The position numbers were made by a program, and so were the translations under genes. From the NCBI GenBank assembly GCA_016220125.1, contig JACRIF010000008.1, positions 1 to 13,377 of the forward strand: a stretch of 13,377 nt of DNA. Reading direction: 5' to 3'. Every line of letters begins with the position of its first letter. Within the stretch, counting starts at the first letter, position 1. This DNA comes from Candidatus Peregrinibacteria bacterium (GTDB taxonomy: Bacteria > Patescibacteriota > Gracilibacteria > UM-FILTER-43-11). Of this stretch, positions 1 through 8,057 are shown piece after piece. Under the pieces are notes generated by a model that saw nothing but the letters and a program-made list of their open reading frames with translations, was not told where the DNA came from and did not search any database.

Positions 1-2
1 AC

Positions 3-3000
3 CTGCTCAACATCAACACGGGCAACGGCTTCAGGACGTACAACAACCTGTTTCCGCTGACGCTGGGCTCGTTCGCCAGCGGCAACCAAAGCGATGGGGG
101 CGTTCGCATCGAGGATGTGAACGGAGACGGCTTGCCGGATATTTTGCAGGCGGCTTTGTCCATCGATACATCGTGGAGAGGCACCCGCACCGAGGCCAAA
201 AAAACATTCCTGAATCAAGGAACCCGACCTTATTTTTTGAAAACGGTTCACACCAGCGGGGGCGCAACGATTGCATTGGAGACCAAGAACTCGGCCATGC
301 TGCGGACCGCAAATGACACTCAGGCGAACCCCAACCTGCCACTCAACGTGGCGGTGCTCACGAAAATGACGGTCAATGATGGGCTGGGAAACACAACCAC
401 CACTGATTACCAGTACCAGGACGGTCATTTCTATTTCCAGAACTCGGATAACCGCGAGTTCGCGGGGTTCCGTGTGGTCACCAAAACCGACACCCTGGGC
501 TACAAGACCACAACCTATTTCCACCAGGACGAGAACAGCGTGGCCGATGCGGCCAACGGCGAATGGGACGACCACATCAGCAAGAAAGGCATCCCGTACC
601 GCACCGAAGCCTACGACAACCAGGGCCGATTGGTGCGCTTTTCGATCAGCAAAATGGAGAAAACGGATCTCGGCAACGGGCGATTTTTCGTCACCCAGAA
701 ACAGATAGTGACGGCGGATGTGGATCCTGTGACAGGAAACAAGCGATCGATTGCCAAAGCGTTCGAGTACGACAGTTTCGGCAACCCGACTGTGGTGACG
801 GACTACGGCGAAGTAACCTTGAACGGAAACGATGGATCGTTTGCGGATAGTGGCAACGACTTGCTAAGGCAAACCACGACCTACGCCCAAAACCAGGCGA
901 ACTATGTGGTTGGTTTGGCTTCGGAGTCGAAACTCATGGACCAGAGCGGAAACCAAGTGAGCGACCAACGGATGTACTACGACAACCTCGCCTTGGGCGA
1001 TGTGCTAAAGGGCAATGCGACTAAAAACGAGACGTGGCTGAACACGACCGACACCTTCTTGGCGCAGACCACGGACTACGACGATTTCGGTCTGCCGATT
1101 CGCCAAACCAACCCGCGCGGGTTTTCGACCACCATCGAATACGACCCTTTGAACCTTTATGCCACCGCGGTGACCAATGCGCTGGGCCACACCACCCATA
1201 CGATTTTGGACCTTGGAATCGGCCAACCGTTGGAGACCACCGATGCAAACGGACTAAAGACCAAACAGACTTACGACGGAGCGGGACGGCCCGTGAAAAT
1301 GGAGATCAGCGACCCGAAAAATCCGGGAAGCCTGGTTGTAACAAAGACGTTTGAATTCAACGATACTTCGATGCCCCGCGCCTCGAAACAAATTGCGCAC
1401 AACGATGACGGGCAAACCGTGGAAAGTGTCGCCTACGCCGACGGCTTGGGGCGAACCATCGAGACCAAACAGGAAACCTCGAACGGCAAGTGGGTCACCT
1501 CGGAAACGATTTTCGACGAACGGGGAAACATGAAGAAATCTATCCAACCGTTCTTTGCCAATGTGTCGGATTTTGAGTCTGTGGATGCGAACAAGGTGGG
1601 CACCACGATGACGTACGATGCGTTGGGCCGTGCCACCGCCGTGACCAATTCGCTGGGGACCACCACGACCGCTTATAACGGTTGGGACCAAACGGTGACG
1701 GACCCGAACGGCAAGGCGCACGATACCCAATTTGATGCGCGTGGCCGACTCACGCAAGTGACGGAATATATCGGAGCGCAGGCACATCGGACACACTATG
1801 TTTACGATGCGCTCGGCAATTTGACCAGCCTCACGGACGCGGTCGGGAACACGCGCGCCTTCACCTACGATTCGCTCGGTCATCGGCTCACCCAGACCGA
1901 TGCGGCCAAGCCCGGACAATCAGGACACGTTTGGAGCTACCACTATGATCTGAACGGTAATTTGATTGAACGGTTCGACGCCAACGGAAAGGCCGTTCGC
2001 ACCACCTACGACGAGCTGGACCGAGCCACCCAGATGGACTTGGAAAGCCAGCCCGGCATCGACTTCAGCTTTCAGTACGACCAGGGGGCGAACGCGATTG
2101 GCCGGCTGAGCGCGGTGATCGGCCAGAACTACGAGAAACGGCCGACCTACGATTTGCTGGGCCGTGTGACTTTGGAGCAGAAAACCATTGCGGGAAAACA
2201 GTTCGATTTCGCCAACGATTACGACCTGATGGGTGGCGTGAAAACGCTGACCTATCCCGATGGGATGACCGTGGATTACGCCTACGATTCCGCGCACCAA
2301 ATTTCAAAAGTCTCGAGCGACGGCAAAACCTTCGCGGACCAATTTGATTTCACGCCATTGGGCCAGCTGGCCCAGGTGAATTTGGGCAACGGAATTGTCA
2401 CAACAAATGTTTACGACCCTGACCAACTGTATCGCCTGACGGAGAAAAAGAGCCTGTTGTTTGGCACGGCGCGCGTACAGGACTTTTTGTACCACTACGA
2501 TTCGGTCGGAAATTTGATGAAACTGGAGGACGAGAGCAACGCCATCACCAGCAAGACCGTGGATTACCGCTACGACGACTTATACCGATTGCTTGAGGCG
2601 CGCTACACCAACGCGGGAAACCAGCAACTGACGGTTTCGAATTTCCAATACGACCCCATTGGCAACATGACGTTCAAGTCGGGTCTTGGATCTTATGAAT
2701 ACCACACCGACAATCCGCATGCCGTGACCAAGGCGGGACCGAAAGTGTTCGCCTACGACTTGGCTGGAAACATGACCCAGCGCGACGGCAAAAATTACAG
2801 CTACGACGAGTTCGGGCGCATCACAAAAATCGGCAACGAGACCGCCTACCAGTATGACGAGGCGGGCCAGCGAATTCTAAAAACCAATTTGGCGACGGGC
2901 GAAAGCATGATTTACGCCAGCGACCTGTTCGAGTCGGAGCCGAACGAGGACACGAAATACGTTTTCGCGGGCAAGCAGAAGATCGCCAAAGTGACGCGCA

Positions 3001-6000
3001 AAACTGTGCCCGCGCCCACCGTGGAACCCGTGACCCAAGATCCCACCGACCCTGCTGTAACATTCACAGGAACCAAGCCCGCCGACTTGGCGCTGTGGCT
3101 CAACGGCATCGAGATTCTGCCTGCGGGACCCGAGACCACGTGGACGTATTCCGCCACCTTGGTGCCGGGGGACAACGCGTTTGATTTCTACACCTGGAAA
3201 GACACGGAAACCTTGAGCCGAAAAGTGACGATGACCCTGCATTACGAAGTCACGGCACCGACGGTTGAATTGGTGGAGTCGCCGCAAATCGCGACCCGTG
3301 TAACATTGAGGGGCACCAAGGCCGCAAACACAGCCATTTGGATCAATGGAACCGAAGCTGTGGCCATGAACGCCGAGACGAATTGGGAGGCTGCCGTAGC
3401 GCTGACTTCGACCCAGAATACCTTTGAAATTTTGGCGAAGGACCGATTGGGGAATGCGAGTGCCTCGGTTCAGATGAATATCGCCTACGTCGCGACAACG
3501 CCGACTGTGGACCCCTTCGACCAACCCGTGAAAGCCAATCCGCTTTCGATCCACGGAACCAAAACCGCGGGCATGGGCATTTGGATCAACGGAGAGGAAA
3601 AAGCGCCTGCCAATGACGAGTTGAATTGGACCGCGAGCCTGACGCTTGTCACAGGCATGAATCAATTTGCAGTGATCGCGCGCAATGAGTTCGGAATTGA
3701 AAGCAACGCCGTGCTGCTCACAATCCCATATGAAATCAATGCGCCGTCGCTCGACCCCGTAGAGTCGCCGACAAGCCTTACGATTGTCCCGCTCACCGGG
3801 TACAAACGCGCCTACACGAGCGTGTGGATCAACGGAAGGGAAGTGGTGCCGATGGACGCCGAGGAAGTGTGGGTGGCCACGGTTCGCCTGACCGACCTGC
3901 ACAACACGTTCGCCATTTCGACCAAAGACGAGGAAGGATTGGAAAGCGAGGCGATTACGCTGACGCTCGACTACGATCCTGTTGCTCCAGCGAGCGACCC
4001 GTTGCCTTCCATGACCTCGGCCAATCCGTTCACGCTGAGCGGAACCAAGGTCGCGGGCACCGCCATTTGGATCAACGGCCATGAGGCGGTTCCGGCCGAC
4101 GACACGACCGTCTGGTTCGCCACGATCACGCTTTCCGAAGGCGAAAATACACTTGAGGTCAAAGCCGTGAGCCGATTTGGAATCGAAAGCGATCCTGTGC
4201 GACTGAGCATCACCTACACCCGACCCGCCTTTTCCTCCTCGAACATGACCGGAACCGACATCACCTCGGGTGGTGGCGCCACGGATATTGCGCTGAACAC
4301 CCTGCTTTCCAAACGCATGATCGAACGCCAAGCGCAGGAAGCGGAACTGATCGCACAGATTCAGGATGCCAAGAAAAATGGAACAACCGATACGCCCGTC
4401 GCGACTGCGGATGTTGTGTTCCACAACCAAAGCGGCGACCGCATGAACACACCCAAACCGCTCTGGCCCACGGTCAAATCCACGACCAACGTGCAGTTCA
4501 AGAATTTGCAGATCGCCTACGGCAACGGCAAGGCGACCCTGGCGTGGGACAAGATGAGCAAGGAGGTCGCGACGTTTGATGTTTACCGAAGCACGGATCC
4601 AGTCCCATCGGTATCGGCCAAGAACACGGCACTCAAAATTGCCACGATCTCCGCGGACCCCACAGCAAACCGATTCACCGACAAAGTGAAAAAAGGCGCG
4701 CGCCACACCTACCGCGTGGTGGCTCGCAACAAGGCCGGGCAAATTTTGCGCACCAGCCTGCTGATGACCCCCGACACCGTGTTCATTTCGGACGAAGTCG
4801 ACAGCCCCGTCCACTTCAAGCAATACACGGACAAACCTTTCACCAAAGTGTATGTGTCCGACCATCCCCGCTTCGACTTCGAGAAAACGGACGATGCGCG
4901 CACGTTGTTGATCAAACCCAAAAACGGATTCAAATCCGGAGCCAAAATCAGCGTCCGATTCATCGACTGCAAAGTGAAAAAGGATGGCCGAAACCATTGC
5001 GACCCCGTCGATGAGAAAGTATTGGATGTGTTCGTGGTCAAAGACGACAGCGTGATGGCCCAACTCCGAAAAATAGGGAACCAGCTCTTCAGCTTACTGG
5101 TTCCTCAGGCCCAGGCCAAGGGCGTGGACCCCGAGGAGAAGGTCGAATATTATCTGAGCGACCACCTGGGTGGAGTCGATGTGGTGTTGGACGAGCAGGG
5201 CAACGTGGTGGAGCGCCGGGATTATTTGCCCTTCGGCGAGGAGCGCGTGACCGAGGGCACAGGCGACGAGCGCCACGGCTTCACAGGCAAGGAACTGGAT
5301 TCCGAGACTGGGCTGTACTACTATGGAGCCAGGTATTACGATCCGGCCCTCGGTCGCTTCGCGAGCCTTGATCCTTTGCTTCTCGGCGAGAGCTCAAAAT
5401 CGCTTCAGTCTGTTTTGTCGAACCCGCAGGCGCTGAATGGGTACAGCTATGTGCTGAACAATCCAGTACGGTATGTGGATGAGACGGGGATGTATGAGGA
5501 GGATATCCATTATGATCTGACCTACTTCCTTGGCTTAGCAGCGGGCCTTTCAAATGAGCAATCCACAACCGTGGCTTATTACGATCAATATACGGATGTA
5601 AATCCTGCGACTTATCCCCAAAAATTAGATACTCCTCAGGATATCGCCCAATCAGCCGAGAACCTGAAAAATGGAACAACCATGCATTATCATTTTGCCA
5701 CCAGAGAAGAGGCAATGAATAGGCTTGGTCAGGCTATGGTGGATGGTTCATTGGAAGAATTTGGCACTGCAATGCACACATTTCAAGACACCTATTCACA
5801 TAAAGGTTTGAACCCTGCTACCCATGCCCTTTTGGTTCATGCGCCTGATAAAACCTACAAAAATATTCCCAAAGCGCTTTCAATGGCCAAATCGTCATTC
5901 TACTTTTTAAGGGGAATGAATGCAGTAAAAAATGGCTTTGGGGATAAAACGAATGATGAATACAATGAAGAAACGAACCAACTTTGGCGGGAAATGAGGC

Positions 6001-6101
6001 CACAGATCCGATCCTACCTGAAACTTGAATCGAAAGCCTCCACCAACATTGCCCAATCGGCTGATGGCACTAAAAAGAAGGCAGAAATAAAATCTAAATA
6101 A
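3..6101 (+). CDS. Giant RHS/YD-repeat polymorphic toxin protein, 5'-truncated by window edge
   Basis: The frame is open to the window edge, so the true start lies upstream; a GTG at 117 is only an internal codon. At least 2032 residues are visible. Domains in order: a DVNGDGLPD calcium-loop motif of FG-GAP/VCBS type (nt ~114-140); a TcdB/SpvB-like segment with DNREFAGFRVV (nt ~450-480); many YD repeats (roughly nt 600-2990) such as TYDALGR and YDYDLMGG-type units; five Ig-like repeats (3009-4223); a helical linker; a fibronectin-III-like domain (~4490-4790); another beta-rich domain with two Cys (~4795-5055); the RHS core (5148-5489); and a 203-residue tip (5490-6098). In known RHS and Tc toxins the YD repeats form a hollow cocoon, the core closes and cleaves it, and the released tip acts on a target cell. 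A secreted or surface toxin is therefore inferred. The putative immunity gene starts 9 nt after the stop. No frameshift is seen. Confidence 0.93.
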   Translation: MLNINTGNGFRTYNNLFPLTLGSFASGNQSDGGVRIEDVNGDGLPDILQAALSIDTSWRGTRTEAKKTFLNQGTRPYFLKTVHTSGGATIALETKNSAMLRTANDTQANPNLPLNVAVLTKMTVNDGLGNTTTTDYQYQDGHFYFQNSDNREFAGFRVVTKTDTLGYKTTTYFHQDENSVADAANGEWDDHISKKGIPYRTEAYDNQGRLVRFSISKMEKTDLGNGRFFVTQKQIVTADVDPVTGNKRSIAKAFEYDSFGNPTVVTDYGEVTLNGNDGSFADSGNDLLRQTTTYAQNQANYVVGLASESKLMDQSGNQVSDQRMYYDNLALGDVLKGNATKNETWLNTTDTFLAQTTDYDDFGLPIRQTNPRGFSTTIEYDPLNLYATAVTNALGHTTHTILDLGIGQPLETTDANGLKTKQTYDGAGRPVKMEISDPKNPGSLVVTKTFEFNDTSMPRASKQIAHNDDGQTVESVAYADGLGRTIETKQETSNGKWVTSETIFDERGNMKKSIQPFFANVSDFESVDANKVGTTMTYDALGRATAVTNSLGTTTTAYNGWDQTVTDPNGKAHDTQFDARGRLTQVTEYIGAQAHRTHYVYDALGNLTSLTDAVGNTRAFTYDSLGHRLTQTDAAKPGQSGHVWSYHYDLNGNLIERFDANGKAVRTTYDELDRATQMDLESQPGIDFSFQYDQGANAIGRLSAVIGQNYEKRPTYDLLGRVTLEQKTIAGKQFDFANDYDLMGGVKTLTYPDGMTVDYAYDSAHQISKVSSDGKTFADQFDFTPLGQLAQVNLGNGIVTTNVYDPDQLYRLTEKKSLLFGTARVQDFLYHYDSVGNLMKLEDESNAITSKTVDYRYDDLYRLLEARYTNAGNQQLTVSNFQYDPIGNMTFKSGLGSYEYHTDNPHAVTKAGPKVFAYDLAGNMTQRDGKNYSYDEFGRITKIGNETAYQYDEAGQRILKTNLATGESMIYASDLFESEPNEDTKYVFAGKQKIAKVTRKTVPAPTVEPVTQDPTDPAVTFTGTKPADLALWLNGIEILPAGPETTWTYSATLVPGDNAFDFYTWKDTETLSRKVTMTLHYEVTAPTVELVESPQIATRVTLRGTKAANTAIWINGTEAVAMNAETNWEAAVALTSTQNTFEILAKDRLGNASASVQMNIAYVATTPTVDPFDQPVKANPLSIHGTKTAGMGIWINGEEKAPANDELNWTASLTLVTGMNQFAVIARNEFGIESNAVLLTIPYEINAPSLDPVESPTSLTIVPLTGYKRAYTSVWINGREVVPMDAEEVWVATVRLTDLHNTFAISTKDEEGLESEAITLTLDYDPVAPASDPLPSMTSANPFTLSGTKVAGTAIWINGHEAVPADDTTVWFATITLSEGENTLEVKAVSRFGIESDPVRLSITYTRPAFSSSNMTGTDITSGGGATDIALNTLLSKRMIERQAQEAELIAQIQDAKKNGTTDTPVATADVVFHNQSGDRMNTPKPLWPTVKSTTNVQFKNLQIAYGNGKATLAWDKMSKEVATFDVYRSTDPVPSVSAKNTALKIATISADPTANRFTDKVKKGARHTYRVVARNKAGQILRTSLLMTPDTVFISDEVDSPVHFKQYTDKPFTKVYVSDHPRFDFEKTDDARTLLIKPKNGFKSGAKISVRFIDCKVKKDGRNHCDPVDEKVLDVFVVKDDSVMAQLRKIGNQLFSLLVPQAQAKGVDPEEKVEYYLSDHLGGVDVVLDEQGNVVERRDYLPFGEERVTEGTGDERHGFTGKELDSETGLYYYGARYYDPALGRFASLDPLLLGESSKSLQSVLSNPQALNGYSYVLNNPVRYVDETGMYEEDIHYDLTYFLGLAAGLSNEQSTTVAYYDQYTDVNPATYPQKLDTPQDIAQSAENLKNGTTMHYHFATREEAMNRLGQAMVDGSLEEFGTAMHTFQDTYSHKGLNPATHALLVHAPDKTYKNIPKALSMAKSSFYFLRGMNAVKNGFGDKTNDEYNEETNQLWREMRPQIRSYLKLESKASTNIAQSADGTKKKAEIKSK
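3009..4223 (+). repeat. Five tandem 81-residue Ig-like domains (5 x 243 bp) inside the RHS protein
   Basis: Five consecutive units of exactly 243 bp begin at 3009, 3252, 3495, 3738 and 3981. Each unit starts like APTVDPV, has a G(T/Y)K...WINGxE core, a W about 45 residues in, a GxNxF-like strand and a final G(I/L)ES...L(T/S)xxY strand. They resemble bacterial Ig-like or glucodextranase-B-type beta-sandwich domains, which usually act as spacers or adhesive stalks. They lie between the YD repeats and the RHS core, which is an unusual place. The units are diverged in sequence but have no length change, which suggests old duplication under structural constraint. Confidence 0.85.
5148..5489 (+). 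other. RHS-associated core domain
   Basis: The segment begins at YYLSDHLGG, continues through DYLPFGEE, GFTGKELDSETGLYYYGARYYDP and GRFASLDPLL, and ends at YVLNNPVRYVDETG. These are the hallmark motifs of the RHS-associated core. In characterised RHS and Tc proteins this part carries aspartate-dependent self-cleavage that frees the C-terminal tip. The conserved GRF...DP and NNPV...D-G stretches are intact, so cleavage just after this core is expected by family knowledge, not shown here. Confidence 0.9.
5490..6098 (+). other. Variable C-terminal toxin tip, predicted zinc-dependent phospholipase C-like
   Basis: The 203 residues after DETG are unrelated to the RHS body. Numbering from the first tip residue, a metal-ligand-like series is visible: H7 (IHYDL), D36 (QYTDVN), H66/H68 (MHYHF), H96-x3-D100-x3-H104 (HTFQDTYSH) and H112/H117. 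The order H, D, H, HxxxD, H, H matches the zinc-dependent phospholipase C / P1-nuclease fold; the third spacing is shorter than in Bacillus PC-PLC (HxxxDxxxxxH). A related uncharacterised family with an HTFxDxxxHxG motif also fits. The lipid or nucleotide target is inference. Base composition falls here: a hand count of 5581-5640 gives 25/60 GC against 40/60 at 5161-5220, as expected for an exchanged tip. Confidence 0.6.
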
Positions 6102-6110
6102 GCAATTACT

Positions 6111-6542
6111 ATGATTAAAGCAATTCAGCAAAAACTCAGCAGCCAAAAGTGGCTCAACGTCATGCTGGCAGCCCTATTGGCCCTACTGTTCATCATCAAT
6201 TCCTACAAAAATTCCGTAAGATGGAATTCGAACTTTGATCTTTTCGTGGAATTGAAGGGGGGTTTGATCCTTGCACTTGCCGTTTTGGTCACACTGATAC
6301 CCCTTTATTGGTCTTTGTCCTATCTCAATAAAAAAACGCATAAAAAGGGAGCTGCTCGCATTCTCGAAATCATATTTCTCCCATTGCTGGGCTCCACCCT
6401 CGTGCCTGGGCTAGCCCTGTTGATAGGACTAAAAAACGATAACGGCTACCTCGCAGGATTTGCAGTTATTTTTTTGAGCATCAATTTAGTTTTTTATGTT
6501 TTCAATGAAATATTACTTTTAATAAACCTCAAAAAAAACTAA
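6111..6542 (+). CDS. Four-helix membrane protein, candidate immunity protein
   Basis: This 143-residue protein has four clear hydrophobic segments at about residues 15-31, 50-68, 85-105 and 112-138, with basic ends (MIKAIQQK..., ...LINLKKN), and no recognised family motif. The ATG lies 9 nt after the stop of the RHS toxin gene, with no terminator between them, so the two are almost certainly co-transcribed. Immunity genes in polymorphic toxin systems sit exactly here. A polytopic membrane protein would be a sensible protector against a tip that acts on membranes. It shares the AT-rich composition of the toxin tip. The role is inferred from position; it could also be an unrelated membrane protein. 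There is no Shine-Dalgarno sequence before the start. Confidence 0.75.
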   Translation: MIKAIQQKLSSQKWLNVMLAALLALLFIINSYKNSVRWNSNFDLFVELKGGLILALAVLVTLIPLYWSLSYLNKKTHKKGAARILEIIFLPLLGSTLVPGLALLIGLKNDNGYLAGFAVIFLSINLVFYVFNEILLLINLKKN

Positions 6543-6589
6543 AAAAACAATGATTCATCTAAAGAAATTTATATTAATTCAATTCAAGT

Positions 6590-7681
6590 ATGGCTTACGC
6601 ACAAAGAAAATCTTTAATTAATAAGATTGAAGAAATTAGGGGCTCAAAAGTTATTACCTATGTAATAACAGATAAATTCAGGAGCGTGATGATTGATCAC
6701 GAAGACTTGAGATATTTTTATGAAGTACTAAACAAAGGAAGTGAGAAATTAGAACATATAGATTTATTTATATATAGCCTCGGTGGTGTTTCTACAGTGG
6801 CATGGGCCTTAATCAACCTCATCCGTTCTTTCACAAAAAAATTCAGCATCCTGGTTCCCTACAATGCCTTTAGTTGCGCTACATCAATTTCGATTGGGGC
6901 AGATGAAATCGTGATGGGCAAAAATGCCTATTTGGGTCCGGTTGATCCTAGCGTCACAAACATTTTTAACCCTATTATCAATAACAACCTCGCACCAATC
7001 TCCGTTGAAGACATTGCGGGCTTCCAGAGCCTTATCACTGAAAAATTCAAAATTAGTGATAATGAAAAAATTGGCGAGATATTTAAAGTTTTAGCCACTG
7101 ACATTAGGCCACTTGCCCTGGGTAATGCCTATAGACATTACCTAAAGGCACGGGACGACACAAAAAAAATATTGAAAATACATTACAAAGGAAAATTTGA
7201 TGGGAAAAAAATTAAAAAAATATCGGAGACACTGATTGAAAAATTATATTACCACGGTCATCACATCACTAGAGAAGAGGCAAAGAATCTCGGCCTAAAG
7301 GTTTCATTTGCAGAAAATTTCAAAAAAACTGGGGGTGCAGATTTGAATAGTTTAATGTGGCAACTTTATGAAGATTATGAAAAAGAATTAGAGTTAAGAG
7401 AAACATTCCAAATCGCGCTTCCATCGACAGGAAATTCAAATGAAATAAATATAAAATTTATTGAAACTGCCGATATATCACAAAAAAAAATCATTGAACA
7501 AACATTTAAGAAACTCGCATATCCAAAAGGCTCCAGAATAACCATCAATAATAACATGCTGACTGTGGTCTATCCAACCCCTGGCGGGCTCAATGCTGAA
7601 AGCCCGTTTTTTGAGGGAGTATTAAAAAATCTAAATGATGAAATTTATGAAATAACTGAAAAACAACTTTGGAAAAGTTGA
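6590..7681 (+). CDS. SDH/SppA-like serine protease homologue (ClpP/crotonase fold)
   Basis: This 363-residue protein lacks a signal peptide or membrane helix. Residues 55-125 carry the family signature: an IDLFIYSLGGVSTVAW strand-turn (oxyanion-loop region, 57-72), then NAFSCATSISIGADEIVMG (92-110) with S95 as candidate nucleophile, then the LGPVDP motif (115-120). This matches the SDH (serine dehydrogenase proteinase, PF01972) group related to SppA and ClpP. Members are usually membrane-anchored or soluble proteases of poorly known substrate. Residues about 260-363 form an extra alpha/beta tail not obvious in the family. The gene is strongly AT-rich (hand count 12/60 GC at 7441-7500) and starts 47 nt after the membrane-protein gene on the same strand. 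It may process or degrade the toxin, or be an independent passenger of the cassette. Confidence 0.82.
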   Translation: MAYAQRKSLINKIEEIRGSKVITYVITDKFRSVMIDHEDLRYFYEVLNKGSEKLEHIDLFIYSLGGVSTVAWALINLIRSFTKKFSILVPYNAFSCATSISIGADEIVMGKNAYLGPVDPSVTNIFNPIINNNLAPISVEDIAGFQSLITEKFKISDNEKIGEIFKVLATDIRPLALGNAYRHYLKARDDTKKILKIHYKGKFDGKKIKKISETLIEKLYYHGHHITREEAKNLGLKVSFAENFKKTGGADLNSLMWQLYEDYEKELELRETFQIALPSTGNSNEINIKFIETADISQKKIIEQTFKKLAYPKGSRITINNNMLTVVYPTPGGLNAESPFFEGVLKNLNDEIYEITEKQLWKS

Positions 7682-7711
7682 TTAAAATATTTTTTGTGTT
7701 AATATATTTAT

Positions 7712-7903
7712 ATGAGTAATTTCACGTCGACTAACAATCCAAAAAATATTGCTGTCGAACGAAAGCAAATATTTACAAGTAATGATGTATTTTTTGCAAA
7801 TTCTCAATTTAAAACTCCAAGCATCGATGCTACGAGAAAAGAGGGTTCAGACCTAAAGATAATTGAGCAAAATCCAACAAAGAAGAATAATTTTAATAAG
7901 TAG
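7712..7903 (+). CDS. Small hypothetical protein, 63 residues
   Basis: An ATG-initiated ORF starts 30 nt after the protease gene on the same strand. The product is polar, rich in Asn, Lys, Ser and Thr (for example NNPKNIAVERKQIF and NPTKKNNFNK), and has no membrane segment, signal peptide or cysteine. It probably is disordered. No family is recognised. The tight spacing and strand favour a real gene in the same transcript, but in such AT-rich DNA an ORF of this size could arise by chance. There is no Shine-Dalgarno sequence. Confidence 0.4.
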   Translation: MSNFTSTNNPKNIAVERKQIFTSNDVFFANSQFKTPSIDATRKEGSDLKIIEQNPTKKNNFNK

Positions 7904-8057
7904 TCGGAAATCGCGTTCTAATTACCAAGCCAAAGAACAAAAAAATAGTTTTTGATTTTTTAGGTATTTTTCATATTCAAAATTATATAGCCCCACTTAT
8001 ATTCGGATTAGCTGGGGTGCTGTGATATAGTGAAGGCATTAAATCTAAACAAACCCT
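7904..8057 (+). other. AT-rich intergenic region between the toxin cassette and the NYN gene
   Basis: This 154-bp spacer contains homopolymeric A and T runs (about 7938-7971), no clear intrinsic terminator for the upstream genes, and the candidate promoter of the NYN gene near its right end. Composition changes sharply from AT-rich to GC-rich at the NYN start, so the right boundary of the foreign-looking block probably falls here. Confidence 0.6.
8023..8031 (+). promoter_or_regulatory. Candidate extended -10 promoter of the NYN gene
   Basis: TGATATAGT matches the extended -10 pattern TGnTATAAT with one mismatch and lies 26 nt before the ATG at 8058. A -35 element is weak (TTCGGA at 8002-8007, 18-bp spacing), which is usual for extended -10 promoters. 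A start of transcription about 6 nt downstream would give a leader of roughly 20 nt. Confidence 0.45.

Noticed and set aside
117..119. GTG at 117 as the start of the RHS gene
   Set aside because: The frame is open and coding-like to the window edge, and the codon lies inside a DVNGDGLPD calcium-loop motif, so the start is off-window.
2877..5063. A 728-codon open frame antisense to the RHS gene
   Set aside because: It is the exact complement of a well-supported coding frame with biased GC-rich codons. Its translation is rich in His, Arg and Gly with no domain, and it mirrors the Ig-like repeats.
7984..8020. Riboswitch or hairpin regulator before the NYN gene (GCCCCA ... TGGGGT)
   Set aside because: Only about six pairs with a long loop are visible and no known riboswitch core is recognised; the sequence also lies upstream of the likely transcription start.
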